Origin: Trichosphaerium sp. ATCC 40318
Lineage: Eukaryota > Discosea > Flabellinia > Trichosidae
Assembly: GCA_038496445.1 (NCBI GenBank)
Contig: JALMLS010000228.1
Coordinates: forward strand, 124,001-188,000
DNA length: 64,000 nt
Direction of reading: 5' to 3'
The number at the start of each line of letters is the position of its first letter. Within the stretch, counting starts at the first letter, position 1. Shown here in pieces: positions 36,225-48,080 of the stretch. A program made the position numbers and the translations under genes. The notes under the pieces were generated by a model. The model was not told where the DNA came from. It was given only the letters and a program-made list of their open reading frames with translations, and searched no databases.

Positions 36225-37924
36225 ATGGGCAATACTACAGCAACACAAAATACAGTTCCCACGAACCCAATTCAGCTACGAACAAAGGCTGCTGAAGTAC
36301 TCAAGGAGTTATTTACAGGTCAGTAAAAATAAACACAGTTACACTTTTCGTGCTCAAAAGTATATAGAAGGCAAAGGTGATGCGAGAGCGCTAGCAGTAT
36401 CTTATTTGCTGAAATTGGGAGACGAAGAACGTAGTATCATCATAGGAGAAGCTCAAGCGCATCTAAAAAGCATATCAGAATGGCTTGAAGAATTTAAAGA
36501 TCATAAAGTAGAGGATCATGGAAAACAGGGTGCAATATGCGATGTAACCCTCCACAAGCGCGACGCAGAACTGCCTACGGAGTCTGGCTTCAAAACGGTA
36601 ACTTTTAACAGAAATAACAATTATTAATCTCAATAGCTTGAAAACGACCAACTGTGGCCTGAGACAGAAGCAATGGATCCAACAAGAGACGTTTTTGGTT
36701 TCTACATTGTACCACAATTAAGACCACGTGAGCGGCAAGTCAAAATACAATTTTTTCTGCAAACTAATATTTTTTATTCAGTATGAAGCTTTGTTGCTTG
36801 TCTAAACGCTGGTACGACCTTATGAGCCAAGAATGGCTTTGGCGTCCTTATGTTGAAAAGTACTATGATTGCAAAAAACTCAAGCTGCCACTATACAACT
36901 TCACACCAAGTAATATGTGGAAACGTGTTTGGAATGAAGTTGGGTCATGGCCTCCTCTAGGATCTATAGTACACGTGACTTTAAAAAAGAGAAAGTTTAA
37001 TGGTTATGTTGTATTTAAACTTGACCAAAACAGATTCTTGTTGTACACAAAACAAACAGACAACATATATGCTGCTAGAACTCCAAAGTTCTACTGGTTC
37101 GATAGAAAGCAAGACAGCTATAATATAAGGCCTTTGAGTACGTAGAAGTCTTTGTTTTTTTTGTCCTTGGGTTGGCTTTGCTTATGTTCTTACTAAGGAG
37201 AAAATGAGGTTATTGCAAATCAAGACGTTAAAAAGAAGTACGTGGAGATGCAAAAGATTGTAAGAAACCGCTTGTCACAACCACTATCCTATTGGCCAAG
37301 CGACCATGCATTATCGATGTATACAAGTTCAGCAGGTCATAATTCATTATGTATTTATATCCCACGTGCGTAGTATTTCCCATCATAAAACCCTTGAAAC
37401 GAGAAGACGCATGGTAGTTACTAACCCTGTATCCGTTAAGGTGAAAAATTGGAATACATGACAAAAACGTTCCTCACTATTCGAGTACTACCAACAAAAA
37501 AGTTCATCATGATAAAGCCATTTGTTGGCGGATTAGTAGAGTGTGTGGACACTGTTAAAAAGTGGTATTCGTGTACGTTATATATTTTTTTATGTATATC
37601 ATTGTTGTCTTTTGTAATAACAGAGATGGTAGCAACTATCGTTGAGATTAAAGATAAAACCAAAGTGAAAATACATTACGAAGGATGGACTGACAAGTGG
37701 GATGAATTCATTGATTACAAGGAAAACTCAGAACGTTTCAGACCATACGATCCTAGCAGGTACTAGATTTATTATAGTTTTCTTGTTTTATTTATGAATT
37801 ATAAAGGGCTGTACAAGGTAAGAGTACCTATTCAGATGCATTTCATAAGAAGAACCTGGTACCATTTAAAAACGTGACACCTTTTGAATTTTGGACAGAC
37901 AAACCTCTTGACCAGGATGTATAA
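36225..37924 (+). CDS. F-box protein with SH3-like and chromo-barrel (Tudor-knot) domains
   Basis: ATG 36225 reads MGNTTATQN, a possible N-myristoylation signal. An intron ending TATATAG joins FT to EGKGDARALAVSYLLKLG. The F-box core is MKLCCLSKRWYDLMSQEWLW with RPYVEKYY. A small strand-rich part follows (GSIVHVTLKKRKFNGYVVF). Then comes VDTVKKWYS, split by an intron, and ATIVEIKDKTKVKIHYEGWT with DKWDEFI, the hallmark of the Tudor-knot/chromo-barrel fold found in MSL3/EAF3-type chromatin proteins. The protein ends FWTDKPLDQDV-stop at 37924. The combination suggests a ubiquitin-ligase adaptor that reads modified histones or RNA; that is inference. Confidence 0.65.
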
Positions 37925-38117
37925 AACAATAAACGAAATAGTATTTGGTGTTTCAGTAGTAACAATAATACCTGCCAAAATATTTGGGACCGAAGAAATA
38001 TTTGATCATCGTCAGTTGAAAGGAACTAATATGTGACCTTTTGTTGACTTTTTTTTTTTCTGATTGAAAATGTGGTTGGTTTCTTGAATTGTAAAACTGC
38101 CTCGTCAGCAATACAAA

Positions 38118-39004
38118 ATGTACAATACTCGCAGGGCTAACGATATTAACTGGAAAGCAGCCTTTAACACGCATGACCTCACTCCACAATTACAAAATCA
38201 TCTTACAGCGGTTTATGCTACATTAACAGCTTTGCTGTTCTCTGCCTCTGTTGGGGCTGTAGCTCATCTGTATTTGAATATCGGAGGAATATTGGCAATG
38301 ATTGCCACATTCGCGATGCTAGCTTGGCTAACTTTAATGCCAGCTACACCAGAAAACGCTCAAAAGCGTTTGGGCATTGCAGTCGGTTTTGGATTCTTTC
38401 AAGGTGCTGTTGTTGGTACACTACTTGAAGTAGTTCTTGGACTAGAAGGAGGAGCTGGGTTCGTTAATTTTGTACAAATTACGTTTGGCATTGTGACTAA
38501 CTTCAAACCTCAAACAGAATTATTCTTACAGCGTTCGCTGCATCAACAGTGATGTTCGCATGTTTCAGCGCAGCTGCACTCTTGGCCAAACGACGCAGCT
38601 ATTTGTACTTGGGAGCATTCCTATTTAACGCCTTGTGGTTTATGGTACGTTATTAAAGCGATTTGCGTTTGTTGGTTAAACTGACAGTTTTTTTTCTCTT
38701 AGAGCTTGTTGAGTTTCGTAAGCTTATTCATCCCAATGCCATTCTTCATGGGTATCAAGATCTACGCTGGTCTCGTAATGTTTTGTGGATTTGTCATCTT
38801 CGATACTCAACTTATTGTTGAAAAAGCAGCTCTTGGTGATGGTGACTACGTCAACCACGCCATCCACTTATTTGTTGGTACGTGTCAAAAATGTTGACAC
38901 TTTTTACGTTTCTTCTTGGCTCATTTTGTTGTTTAGACTTTGTCGCAATATTCGTGCGTGTTGTTATTCTTCTCTCAAAGAACAAGAAGCGTAGAAAGGA
39001 TTAA
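38118..39004 (+). CDS. Bax inhibitor-1 family protein (TMBIM/BI-1)
   Basis: Multi-pass ER membrane protein that modulates calcium leak and cell death. ATG 38118; [20 protein letters not shown] is the conserved opening. Hydrophobic helices follow: [28 protein letters not shown] and a glycine-rich [19 protein letters not shown] donor near 38459 joins in phase to [32 protein letters not shown], the family signature region. Later exons encode [31 protein letters not shown] with [18 protein letters not shown] (the pH-sensor Asp region), and the basic tail [12 protein letters not shown] at 39004. BI-1 type rather than plasma-membrane lifeguard type, judged by the HLFVDF segment and Lys-rich C-terminus. 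Confidence 0.9.
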
Positions 39005-39171
39005 ATCAAAAAAGTCGGATCTTTTTTTGCTGCATCCTAATAAAGTTGTAAAAACGTAAAACTGTGTTGATTGTTGTGAAAAGACGTATATTTCGTTGTA
39101 GCTAAGAGTTTGGTAAGCTTAAAGCTGCTTAACGCTCATTCACGTTTATCTGTGTCTAAAGACGCGTACAC

Positions 39172-41029
39172 GATGTCGGACAGGCCGAACATACGACAGT
39201 CATCATCCTCAGCTTTAGTAAAAACAGTCAATCGTATACGATTTCTGATAATGTACTAGAGCGATCTAAAAGAAACCGAGGAGCGTATTAAACAGCTCAA
39301 TATTGAATTGGATCGGAAATTGGCTGAGCTTGCCAATGCAAAGGTACGACGCGCTGTGGTTCGTTCCTGACAACGCATAGGTCGCTAGGTCTCCCTTCAA
39401 GGTAGTATTTTCGATAGTAACCCGTTAATTTTCTAACCAACTCAAGCAATTAACGTCGTTATGGCAGACCAAGGTAGTGGTTGCATTAATACGCAATACT
39501 AACGTTATTTTAGACTCAACGAAAACAAAACGCCGAGATGTCTATCAAACTGCATAACATTGGTACTCATCCACACAAACAAACATACGCCAACTAAACA
39601 ATGACAGAAATTTCGCAAAAAATGCCCGCCTTCTCCTCAGCCCATACAGTTGCGTATACATGCTATGTAGGTGCGTGAAACAACGTAGAAATATGCTATA
39701 AATATATGACGTTCACAAACGTCAAAAAAAGCGAAAACGATTCTCAACCGTTTTTTTTTTAGATGGATGGAGGTGTCTCGTTAAGGAATACAAACAAACA
39801 TCAAAAGACTCTACTGCAAATTCTAAGGCTCTATCAGAGATAACAATGCTAGAGAATCTTCCATTCAATAGCAACATTGTGAGGTATGCTGTTGTACTAT
39901 CACGTGCTATGTTCATAAATGCAACAGAACAAAATCTGAGATTACTTTTTTCACAAATCTTTTTGCTCCCATTCCAATGAATGAAGTGCATGCAACTCTT
40001 TAACACTGCCTCTTATAACTGCGTAGATATTTTTTCCATGATCAAAGAGGGTCTACTATACGTGTGTACACAGCCATGTACGATACAAATCTCACATGCT
40101 ACTTGGCAGAGCGTAAAGTACACTTTTTATTTATTTAAGTTTTTGCTCATACTTTGCTCAATGCATATCTCTTACCATTTCTTCAGAAACAAGACAATCC
40201 ATTGACATTAGAAGAACTTCAAAACTTTATGAGAGATATCCTACGTGGTTTAGAGGTTCGCCTTAGACGAAAGACTATGACATTCTAATACTTCGACAGT
40301 TTCTTCATGGATATTGTATTATACATCGAGAGCTTACCACAGATAGCATATTTGTTATGTATGACGAAAGAAGAAGCGTTAGGAAGCTTGCTATTGCAAA
40401 CTTGGACAATGCAAAGATAATATCAGGCAAATCAGCAGCCAAGACGCTTATAGGATCTGCTGGTATGCAACATATCAAACATTTTATACCTAGAAGAGAC
40501 TGATTCTTGCGTAGCTTTTACAGCACCAGAAGTATTTGTAGCAAAGAGAACAGGAGTTTCATATTCTTTTGGCGCAGATGTTTACTCTTTTGGCATGGTA
40601 AGTACCTGTTGAGTTTAAGAGACTGTTACTTAAGGCTCTTACTAGATTGTGTATACACTGCTATATCTACAAGCACCTTACAAAGATGTCTCAGCTGCTA
40701 TGCTCCCAGGAAAGATAGCTAAGGGTGTACTTCCTTCATTTCCACCTATAGATGACCCTTCTCTGCAAAATGTTGTTGCTATAGTGAAAGAGTGTATTCG
40801 CACAGATGCAAAGGTATCTCGCAAAGGTTTGCCAATAGTTACTTATATTTAAAGCTACGACCGACAGTACCAGAGCTACGGGAAGCTATATTCACTAGTA
40901 AGCCTATTACTGATATTGTGGCAGCAAAGCAATACAATGTTGGTGTACGTGTATCTGTTTATAGTCGTCAACTTATTTAAACTTATAGAACACAAAAATG
41001 GCAAAGAGTCCACCACGTCATTTTTATGA
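39172..41029 (+). CDS. pseudokinase-like protein
   Basis: ATG 39172 (MSDRPNIRQSSSSAL), then a coiled coil (TEERIKQLNIELDRKLAELA). The kinase-like domain starts WRCLVKEYKQTSKD (VAIK-like Lys present) and SKALSEITMLENLPFNSNIV (helix C Glu). The hinge and C-lobe give YDTNLTCYLAER, LTLEELQNFMRDILRGLEFL, then IIHRELTTDSIFV where HRD should be, KLAIANLDNAKIISG where DFG should be, and TAPEVF with SFGADVYSFGM. HRD Asp is Glu and the DFG triad is Asn-Leu-Asp, so transfer activity is unlikely. It ends either at 40980 or, after a GTGTACG intron, at 41029, overlapping the DENN start; an in-phase splice into the DENN frame is also possible. Confidence 0.7.
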
Positions 41030-43412
41030 ACACTTTTTCTTTATTGGGCTTAATGGCGAAAAACCGAAGTCACGAACGCCTGAGATTCTTTATCAATATC
41101 CAGGATCAAAGTAAGATATCACGTGATCATCAAATAGTTTATTACGAGTGGATCGCGCTGTAAACAGCTGTCAATTTTTTTTTTTTTTTGCGACAACAGT
41201 TAACAGGCGATTTAACTCGATGCACATTATCACGTGGGTTTTTAATTAATTAGTTTTTAAAGAGTATCATATGCTGATGTTTTGACAATGTATTGCTTTC
41301 CGACACCACCAACTGTTGTTGAAGTATCAAAGTCACAATCAATGTCATTTGTTTACGAAAAAATATTCTCTTCTGTAAGAGAATGTGAGAAATCTGAAAA
41401 CTCTTTTGTATTCACTATTAACACTGATGATTGTATGTTATATGGTGTATGTGTTTATGTCGAAGGACAAGCAACAGTACGTTAATCAATGAGAAAAAAA
41501 TGAGAACCGGTTTTTTCTTTCTTCTTGTGTTTTGTTTTTGTTTGCTGGTATTCAACTTGTTACTCATGTTTTATAGAAAATGCCTGATTTTGCCACTACC
41601 AAAAAAGGAGGAACTCATGATAATAAAAAAACGACACCACCAAAGCTTAAGAAAGCAAAGGATGATACAATAGGATTTACACAACGATGTTATTGTCTTG
41701 TAACTAAAGTACCTTGTTTCGCCTTACACTTTAAAGTATTATGGTCTCTAATAGGTACACATATAATCACCTCCCATTTGTACAAGTGAGACTAACAGGT
41801 TCACCTCTAGTCCAAGAAAGGCAGCTAGAGTTTGCTAGTCAACATAATAATAGCTCAAAGTTTGAAAGCAAAATCATACCTATGATAAAAGCTTACAGAA
41901 AAAAAGCGCTTAGAGGTATTGGTCTAAAGTTTACTATACACTTGGTTGGAGCTTTTGATAAGATAAATATAAAAACAAAGGTACAAAATAATTTTGAAAA
42001 AACACTAAGCTGTCTTGAACAGTTTTTCTCCGAAAGAAATGTAAATAATCAACTTTCTTAATTTTCTCTTTCAATGAAATCTATTGTTCATTGTTGTTTG
42101 CTTTGATTGTTTTTTTGTCTTATATTATTTAGCGATTAGCGCATGATGGTCATTTAGCGGAGTGGTGTGTTCCTTGCTTATGTAGAACAATATCAAACTC
42201 GTCAATCATAAAACTGTTCCTACATGCTCTTTTAGAGCATCATATTATACTCACGTCGAAAAATCTTGGTGTTATGACAGCTATAGTACTTTCTATTGTT
42301 CCCCTATTACGACCGTTCATATGGCAAGGTCCTCTATTAACAGTTGTAAGTATCAAAACTCTGGTGTATGAGTATCGATGGAAGTGTACTTAATCTATTT
42401 TGTTTAGCTGCCAGCAAATATGGCCGATTTGGTGGATGCGCCTGTTGCTTATATTCTTGGCGTGACATCTCCTAAAGAAAAATATGATGACCATATACTT
42501 GTATTCGATATTGATGAAGATAAGTGGCATATACCTGATTCTTTATCTCTTCCGCGATATCCTCACTTTAAGAGCTTGTATCCGAACTATTTTTTCTTTT
42601 TTTTTTTCGAGTACTTTTTTTGTTGTTTGCTTTGACTCTTTGTCAGAAAATCTAATCTGTCTGAATCTTCAGCGCCTATACGTGACTCGGAATATGATAT
42701 AAACGTATGTGTTACGAAAATGGGAGAACAGACACATGTAAACACAGTACTTGCTGCGTTCAAGGAATTCAAATCAAAGATTGTAAATGACATTGCAAAA
42801 GTAAGTTTTTGTTTTCGGACACTCCACCAACACACGTTATTGACTAAACACCATTACTAGGCTATGGAAGATCAAACAAGTTCTGATTTTGATATATCTA
42901 GTCCTTCTGGAACAGAATACGTATTGAGTAAATTACAAGCAAGATACCGTGATTTTTTCTCTTCTTTACTAAAAACACAAATGTTCGAAATGTATACTTC
43001 ACAATTCACACAATCTGTTATCGCTTGGAGAAAACAAAGTGAGAACCAAGAGCTTATAGATAGACTTGTATCTTCACTACATAAAGATGACGATGTAAAA
43101 TAAATGATAACGTTTGAAGGAAGACACTCGCACTTTTTTTTAAAATTGTTCCGGATTTTTTGCTTTTTCTGGACATCCAGTATGCACTATTCTATTGCTC
43201 TGTCTCTTTATATTCGCTGCTTGTTCTTTTAGCACAAACCTAGGCAACAGGTATATTCGCAGATTCATGACTCTGTTATATTTAATAACAGCCCAAACGA
43301 AACAGCTTTCCTCAACGGAACTTGGTTAATTGAAAACGAATTCGATACTATTCAATGGTTGTGTTTTATTGCAAAGTATGTTTTTATGTTATATTTCTTC
43401 CAGGGAATGTAG
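40998..43412 (+). CDS. DENN-domain protein (Rab guanine-nucleotide exchange factor)
   Basis: Predicted activator of Rab GTPases at membranes. ATG 40998; the uDENN part is HFYEHFFFIGLNGEKPKSRT with LYQYPGSK, then MYCFPTPPTVVEVSKSQSMS. The core cDENN reads QRCYCLVTKVPCFALHFKVL, LLEHHIILTSKNLGVMTAIV, PLLRPFIWQGPLLTVLPAN and DLVDAPVAYILGV, matching the family closely. dDENN helices follow (KLQARYRDFFSSLLKTQMFE). Translation stops at 43103, or a GTAAAA donor there joins a last exon HKPRQQVYSQIHDSVIFNN ending at 43412, which would overlap the convergent transporter gene. See the findings for possible linkage to the upstream pseudokinase. Confidence 0.88.
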
Positions 43413-45301
43413 TTGTTCATCTGATATTAGTACTGATATTTCTTCATCGTCTTCTTCTTGCCCTTCTTTATCGGTATCTGGGTCGTCTATTTCAGCAAGC
43501 TGATACGTTTCTCCTTCGTCTTTTTTGATTTTCTTGCTTTCTTTAAAGTATGTCCCCATTCTGCCAACCCAAATTAGAAGTATGAGAGTAACAATTGCTA
43601 CAAAGTTGATAATAAAAAGCAGCCAAGGGAATGAACTGTATCCTTGAACAAGCAGTCAGTACAAAACTTTGATTCTGCTTCCTTGTTTTTATTTTACCTA
43701 GTTTTGTGAAGAGTGTTGCGGTCAGCATCGGTATAGTTATCCCCCCAAAGCAACCACCAACTACAAATATACTAGAAGTAGTCCCAGTAACACGGATATA
43801 TTTCGTAGCTAAGGTGATAGCTGTTGCAAACTACGGCCATATTGAGACCAAAAAAAAAAGGAATAAACAGTACACTTGAAGCCATTCCCAATCCATACAG
43901 TATGACGCTCACCCAAAGCCATACAGAAGAGTGTTGTTGCCAAACCATCAAAACAGTAGAAATAACACATATGGTAAGGTTACCTACAAGGTGTCACGTG
44001 CCAAGAAAAAAATGAGAAAATAAAAAGCAACCTACCTATCAACATTTGTTTAGCTGTGATATACACAGAAATCGGAATAGCTAGTAGTCTCCCTTGCAAC
44101 AAAGCGTTATTAATATCAAAACATTGTATGTTTCTAGCTTATAATCATACCAACAGTCAGGGATCCCCAGAACCCAGCGTTTATGTAGAAGGCTTGGGTT
44201 TCTCCTGTAATATTCGTCTTTACAGCATACGTGTACAAAAATCCACCGGCACTAACTTCAGCACCTACATAAATACACAAGAATAGTGCCGTACAAGCAA
44301 TAACAAGATATTCTGTTCGTCTAGTTCCTATATGCTTTTCTTCTCGCTTTGATTCTATTTCTTTTGCTTTTCTCGAGCGAAGGAATATAAGGCTTAATAT
44401 AGCAGGTGCAAACATTGAAGCCATAACCCACCAAGCAATATTAAGCCCTTGATTTGTACTGTACTCACACTTGGCCCCTGGTTCGACATTTGGATGTGCA
44501 AGCTATCAACACGTGATAAGCTTTTTCAGTCAATGTGTTATATATAGTGTGACGTACAGTATGTTCCACCTTGTGGTATTTTGACATGAGCCCACCAACA
44601 AGCAGAGGCGAGAAAAAAGCTCCTAGACCAAAACTGAAATGAAGTGCTTGCATGTAGGGGTCAACGTTTGTATGAGCATAAAGCCAAATAAGCGTTGTGT
44701 TGGCAGCTAAATCAGTACGTGAACTAGCTCTAGATGAATACAAGCTGTACCTGAGTCAAAGAATCCCGTGCTAGCTCCATTGAAAACAAAGACAGCAGCA
44801 ATAAGATACACATTCTTTATAAATGGAAATGTTGAAGTTGACAGCAATGACACAGTTAGGCTAAGTGCCATCAGCCTATTCCCTGGCACTTTATCTACAA
44901 TTGGCCCACTTATGACTAATCACGTGAATTCAATGCCACAAACTGAACTTGACTTACTAGCGCCTAACAAGTAACCAATGGATCTGGCAATGAAAATAAA
45001 ACCAAGTATTTGCATTGTCGACTGTAGTTGGGCACATACTACCAAAAGAACGGGTCAGATAAGCTAATGTAAGTACAATCATACGTTGTAGGAGAGCTAG
45101 GCCAAGACTTGCCGCTAGAAACCCTAGAACGAGATAAGCGAAGCAATATGTTGCACAAATCGCTGTAGATTCAGTACTAAAACGCGTCAGGCCGAATTGT
45201 AGTTGTATGTGTTAAGATAAAACGCACAAGACAAGGCTCTTGAGCGATAACCATCGCGATTTTGAAGGTTTTTTGTCGATTTCTACAGCTTGAATGTCCA
45301 T
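43389..45301 (-). CDS. major facilitator transporter, MFSD4-like
   Basis: Start at 45301 (MDIQAVEIDKKPSKSRWLSL), a cytosolic N-terminus, then about twelve membrane helices over roughly ten exons: CFAYLVLGFLAASLGLALLQ, GNRLMALSLTVSLLSTSTFP, NVYLIAAVFVFNGASTGFFD, VDPYMQALHFSFGLGAFFSP with LLVGGL, GLNIAWWVMASMFAPAILSL, YLVIACTALFLCIYVGAEVS, TAITLATKYIRVTGTTSSIF with VVGGCFGGITIPML, and FPWLLFIINFVAIVTLILLI. The PYMQALHFSFGLGAF...P segment is typical of the MFSD4/sodium-dependent glucose transporter-like branch. The C-terminus is acidic (EIDDPDTDKEGQEEDDEE) and ends at 43389. Substrate unknown; probably a sugar or small solute. Confidence 0.85.
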
Positions 45302-45582
45302 TGCAACAGTTGTTGAGTCACCTATTTCTAAAAAGTTGAAAACCGCTAAGGATCGACTTGTGGCAGGGTACTTTCACAGTCACGTGTTTTTGAAAACTTA
45401 CCACTCAGTTAACAGTAATTTAAACTCAAAACAGCCATAGATCCTAACCAGTGAAGGCTTTTCGTGCCTAATTACTGTTACAATAATGCCGAGAGATTTG
45501 GCCCTCTTACTAACAGAGGTTTGTCTGAGAATTGAACGCCTTAACGTAGAACAGAACTTAATGAAACGAGTTATTACTTTAA

Positions 45583-46416
45583 ATGATGAGAGCAAAACGT
45601 ACTAATACATCGATAAAACGAATACCCCGTCCTCAATGTATACCGCCAGAGACATTAACACAAATTCTACGGTATTTAGACAAAACCCAGCGTATTACTT
45701 CTTCTGCAGTTTCTCACATGTTCAATAACATCATTCGGCATAATATTGGCTTTGATAGCGTAAGAGTACGGGAGTCCTCTGATTGTAGTATTCTGAAAGG
45801 AAGTCCATTGCTTAAAAACACTACAATACGATGTGTTTGTCTTGAACTATCGGCTGGTGACATGGCTTGTTTTGTTGGTGTTCACACAATAGACTTCTCA
45901 CATTCAGCAATAACAGATGATGGTATCCTTGCAATGGTACAAGGGGGACATAACATTTCCTCAATTAACTTGCAGTATACAAAGATAACAGATGTTTCAT
46001 TGAAGGCTCTCAAAGGAGTTCATAAAATCAACATTTGTGGTTGTAAGAGTATCACTGTTGAAGGAATAAAGGCATTGGAAGGATTAAAACGTATTGAACT
46101 TAGCTATCCTCGAAATGAATGGCTTGAATACCTTTCTAATGTACACACAGTTCGTATTTATTATGGAAGATCAATCACAGATGATGGAATCAAATCTTTG
46201 ATTAATGTGAAATATCTTCATCTTTCACAGTGCGAAAATATATCAGATGAAGGTCTCAAGCACTTGGTAAACCTAGAGCACCTCTTTGTTTGTGATGAAA
46301 AGATTACAGATGGTTGTTTGAAATACTTGAAGTCTCTTAAAAGAGTCAAAATAGGTGGTGGTAGCAAGATTACAAAAGAGGCTGTACAGGCATTAGGTGT
46401 AGCTTGGCTTCCTTAG
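45583..46416 (+). CDS. F-box / leucine-rich-repeat protein 4
   Basis: Single exon, 277 residues, ATG 45583. F-box-like start CIPPETLTQILRYLDKTQRI with SHMFNNIIRHNIGF, then LRRs (GVHTIDFSHSAITDDGILAM, NLQYTKITDVSLKALKG, VKYLHLSQCENISDEGLKHL). Closest relative in the window is the gene at 18214: the same length, the same GSPLLKNT/GSPLLRNT block and the same order of repeats, though 27 kb away. Divergent from the MFS transporter across 280 bp that hold CACGTG at 45380. Confidence 0.82.
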   Translation: MMRAKRTNTSIKRIPRPQCIPPETLTQILRYLDKTQRITSSAVSHMFNNIIRHNIGFDSVRVRESSDCSILKGSPLLKNTTIRCVCLELSAGDMACFVGVHTIDFSHSAITDDGILAMVQGGHNISSINLQYTKITDVSLKALKGVHKINICGCKSITVEGIKALEGLKRIELSYPRNEWLEYLSNVHTVRIYYGRSITDDGIKSLINVKYLHLSQCENISDEGLKHLVNLEHLFVCDEKITDGCLKYLKSLKRVKIGGGSKITKEAVQALGVAWLP

Positions 46417-46801
46417 GTATTTTACAATGGGTCTCACTACGGCGTATGGTCTTAGGATTACCTTGTACGAGCAAGAACTATGGTTTTGCTGACATGCATA
46501 GCGTTAACGTCAGAGAACAAAGGACGCTAGCAACTACTCGACTAAGTCACAATTCAAAAACTGTAAAGGACAAATATATATTGGTTTTATAGTGCTTCGG
46601 TTTTTACTTAGCCCACGTATTGCATTTGCTTTGAGAGGTTGTAATCTATTTGTTCACCATTATCAACTTGCTACAGGAAAAACGTGATGGGTGCTTGAAA
46701 CAGCATGAAGTTGTAGCTGTCCAAATAATTGTGATCCAAGATACACAAAATCACCAAAGCCTCCAGTTGACAAAGCAAGCAAACTAAACAAAGTACATTA
46801 T
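46417..46801 (-). other. stretch with exon-like segments, gene not resolved
   Basis: On the minus strand a TCCTGTAG acceptor near 46676 precedes an open segment QVDNGEQIDYNLSKQMQYVG ending in a stop at about 46612, and an open stretch (STGGFGDFVYLGSQLFGQLQ) lies just upstream. These look coding but I could not find a start or build a full gene. Confidence 0.3.
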
Positions 46802-47400
46802 TTGGTTATTTTGAACTTCGCCAAATTAATCGAATTTTCGGACAGAAATGTGTGGACTAGATTAGTCGAGCTGATTAGGCCTTCTATGCAAAGCATAATA
46901 TCTCAGTTTCTCCTAGAAAACGGGATGTACGATAATATCCCGTTTGATGAGTTTAAATCATTTTTTGATAAGAAGAACAGGTATAGCGCTCTACTAGCGT
47001 AGTTATGCCTAATAAAGATAGAGAACAAGATATTGTAGTAGAATTGTATAACGACTACATTAACCAACGCGATGAGTTGAGAGAACGAGTAAAACAGAAT
47101 ATAATAGCGAAATTTGGTAGTTTAAAGAAAGAAGAAGTGAGATTTTTGAATGTTTTGATTGCTTTGAATTTACAGTTACCGTAGGTTACTGAAGAAGATA
47201 TACCAAGGATTAAAAGGACCATTAGAGAGTTAACCGCCAAAATAAAATACGAAAAAAAACTTTGCGAGGAGCAAAAAAGCGAACTAGAACGATTTGACCG
47301 TAAACTAGATGAATACATACCAAAAACGCGTAATAGACTACCAAACACAAAGTTTGACTTTAAAACCGCCAAAAAGCTCCAAGCTGCATTACAACAATGA
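46802..47400 (+). CDS. small coiled-coil protein
   Basis: Three exons join in phase: LIRPSMQSIISQFLLENGMY with PFDEFKSFFDKKNR, a 42-bp intron (GTATAG..GATAG), EQDIVVELYNDYINQRDELR with FGSLKKEE, a 48-bp intron (GTGAGA..CGTAG) that removes an in-frame stop, then VTEEDIPRIKRTIRELTAKI, a long heptad helix ending KTAKKLQAALQQ-stop at 47400. The start is unresolved; the first in-frame ATG is at 46885. Overall layout (helical head, basic coil) recalls small kinetochore subunits such as Mis12, but the similarity is too weak to name. Confidence 0.55.
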
Positions 47401-47653
47401 TCAAATCGCGTTTGCAGTATAAAAAAACTAAAAGCAAGCGTTTAATTGGAACAATCAATGGAAGCAAACATGCAACTACGGATTACTGTAAAGCAGTGCT
47501 GGAACGTATTTTTTAGGCAACCCTCATAAATGTACATAGTAATAAAAGAGTGTAAATAGCAAAACATTGACTGGCACAGATTTCTTGTTGTGAGTTTTAC
47601 TAAAGCCCAAACAGTCTTTGGACATGGGCCATTCTCATTCTGCGTAAACAGCA

Positions 47654-48080
47654 TTATTTTGGATTTAGGGCTTCACGTGCTTTATTTTTCTTGAGAATTA
47701 GCTCGAAGGAGTAGTTTTGTGGACATGTGGGAACACTGCCGTCTGCTATGTATAACTTTTGGTATTTTAATAAATTTGTTTTTTGTTATTTTACTTATAT
47801 TGGTTCTAATAGGAACCCTAACGAGTCATGAGTTTCAAGTATAATTACGTATTATATAGTATTACCTCTCTGCTTGAACGTGCTAGTAATGGCCTCCTAT
47901 CCTCTTTTCTTTTTCGATTTTTTTCTTTCGTCTAATTTTTTTTCTGTTAGTGTTTTCTAACAAAATGAAGGCTACAAACGAAGGCTATGTAGTAGTGTTT
48001 TCCATATTACGTACCTCAGCAATATCTCCTTTATACGCCCTTCTTTCCATGTCAATATATTTACCCCACTCAGCATTCAT
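47654..48080 (-). CDS. hypothetical small basic protein
   Basis: Exons: MNAEWGKYIDMERRAYKGDI (start 48080, ends at a GTACGT donor), then KEKNRKRKEDRRPLLARSSR, then ADGSVPTCPQNYSFELILKK and NKAREALNPK-stop at 47654. The two junctions keep frame (the last is G|CA, Ala). About 75 residues, strongly basic in the middle, one Cys. A 5' extension above 48080 is possible (the sequence before it, YES, is open). Not recognised. Confidence 0.5.
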
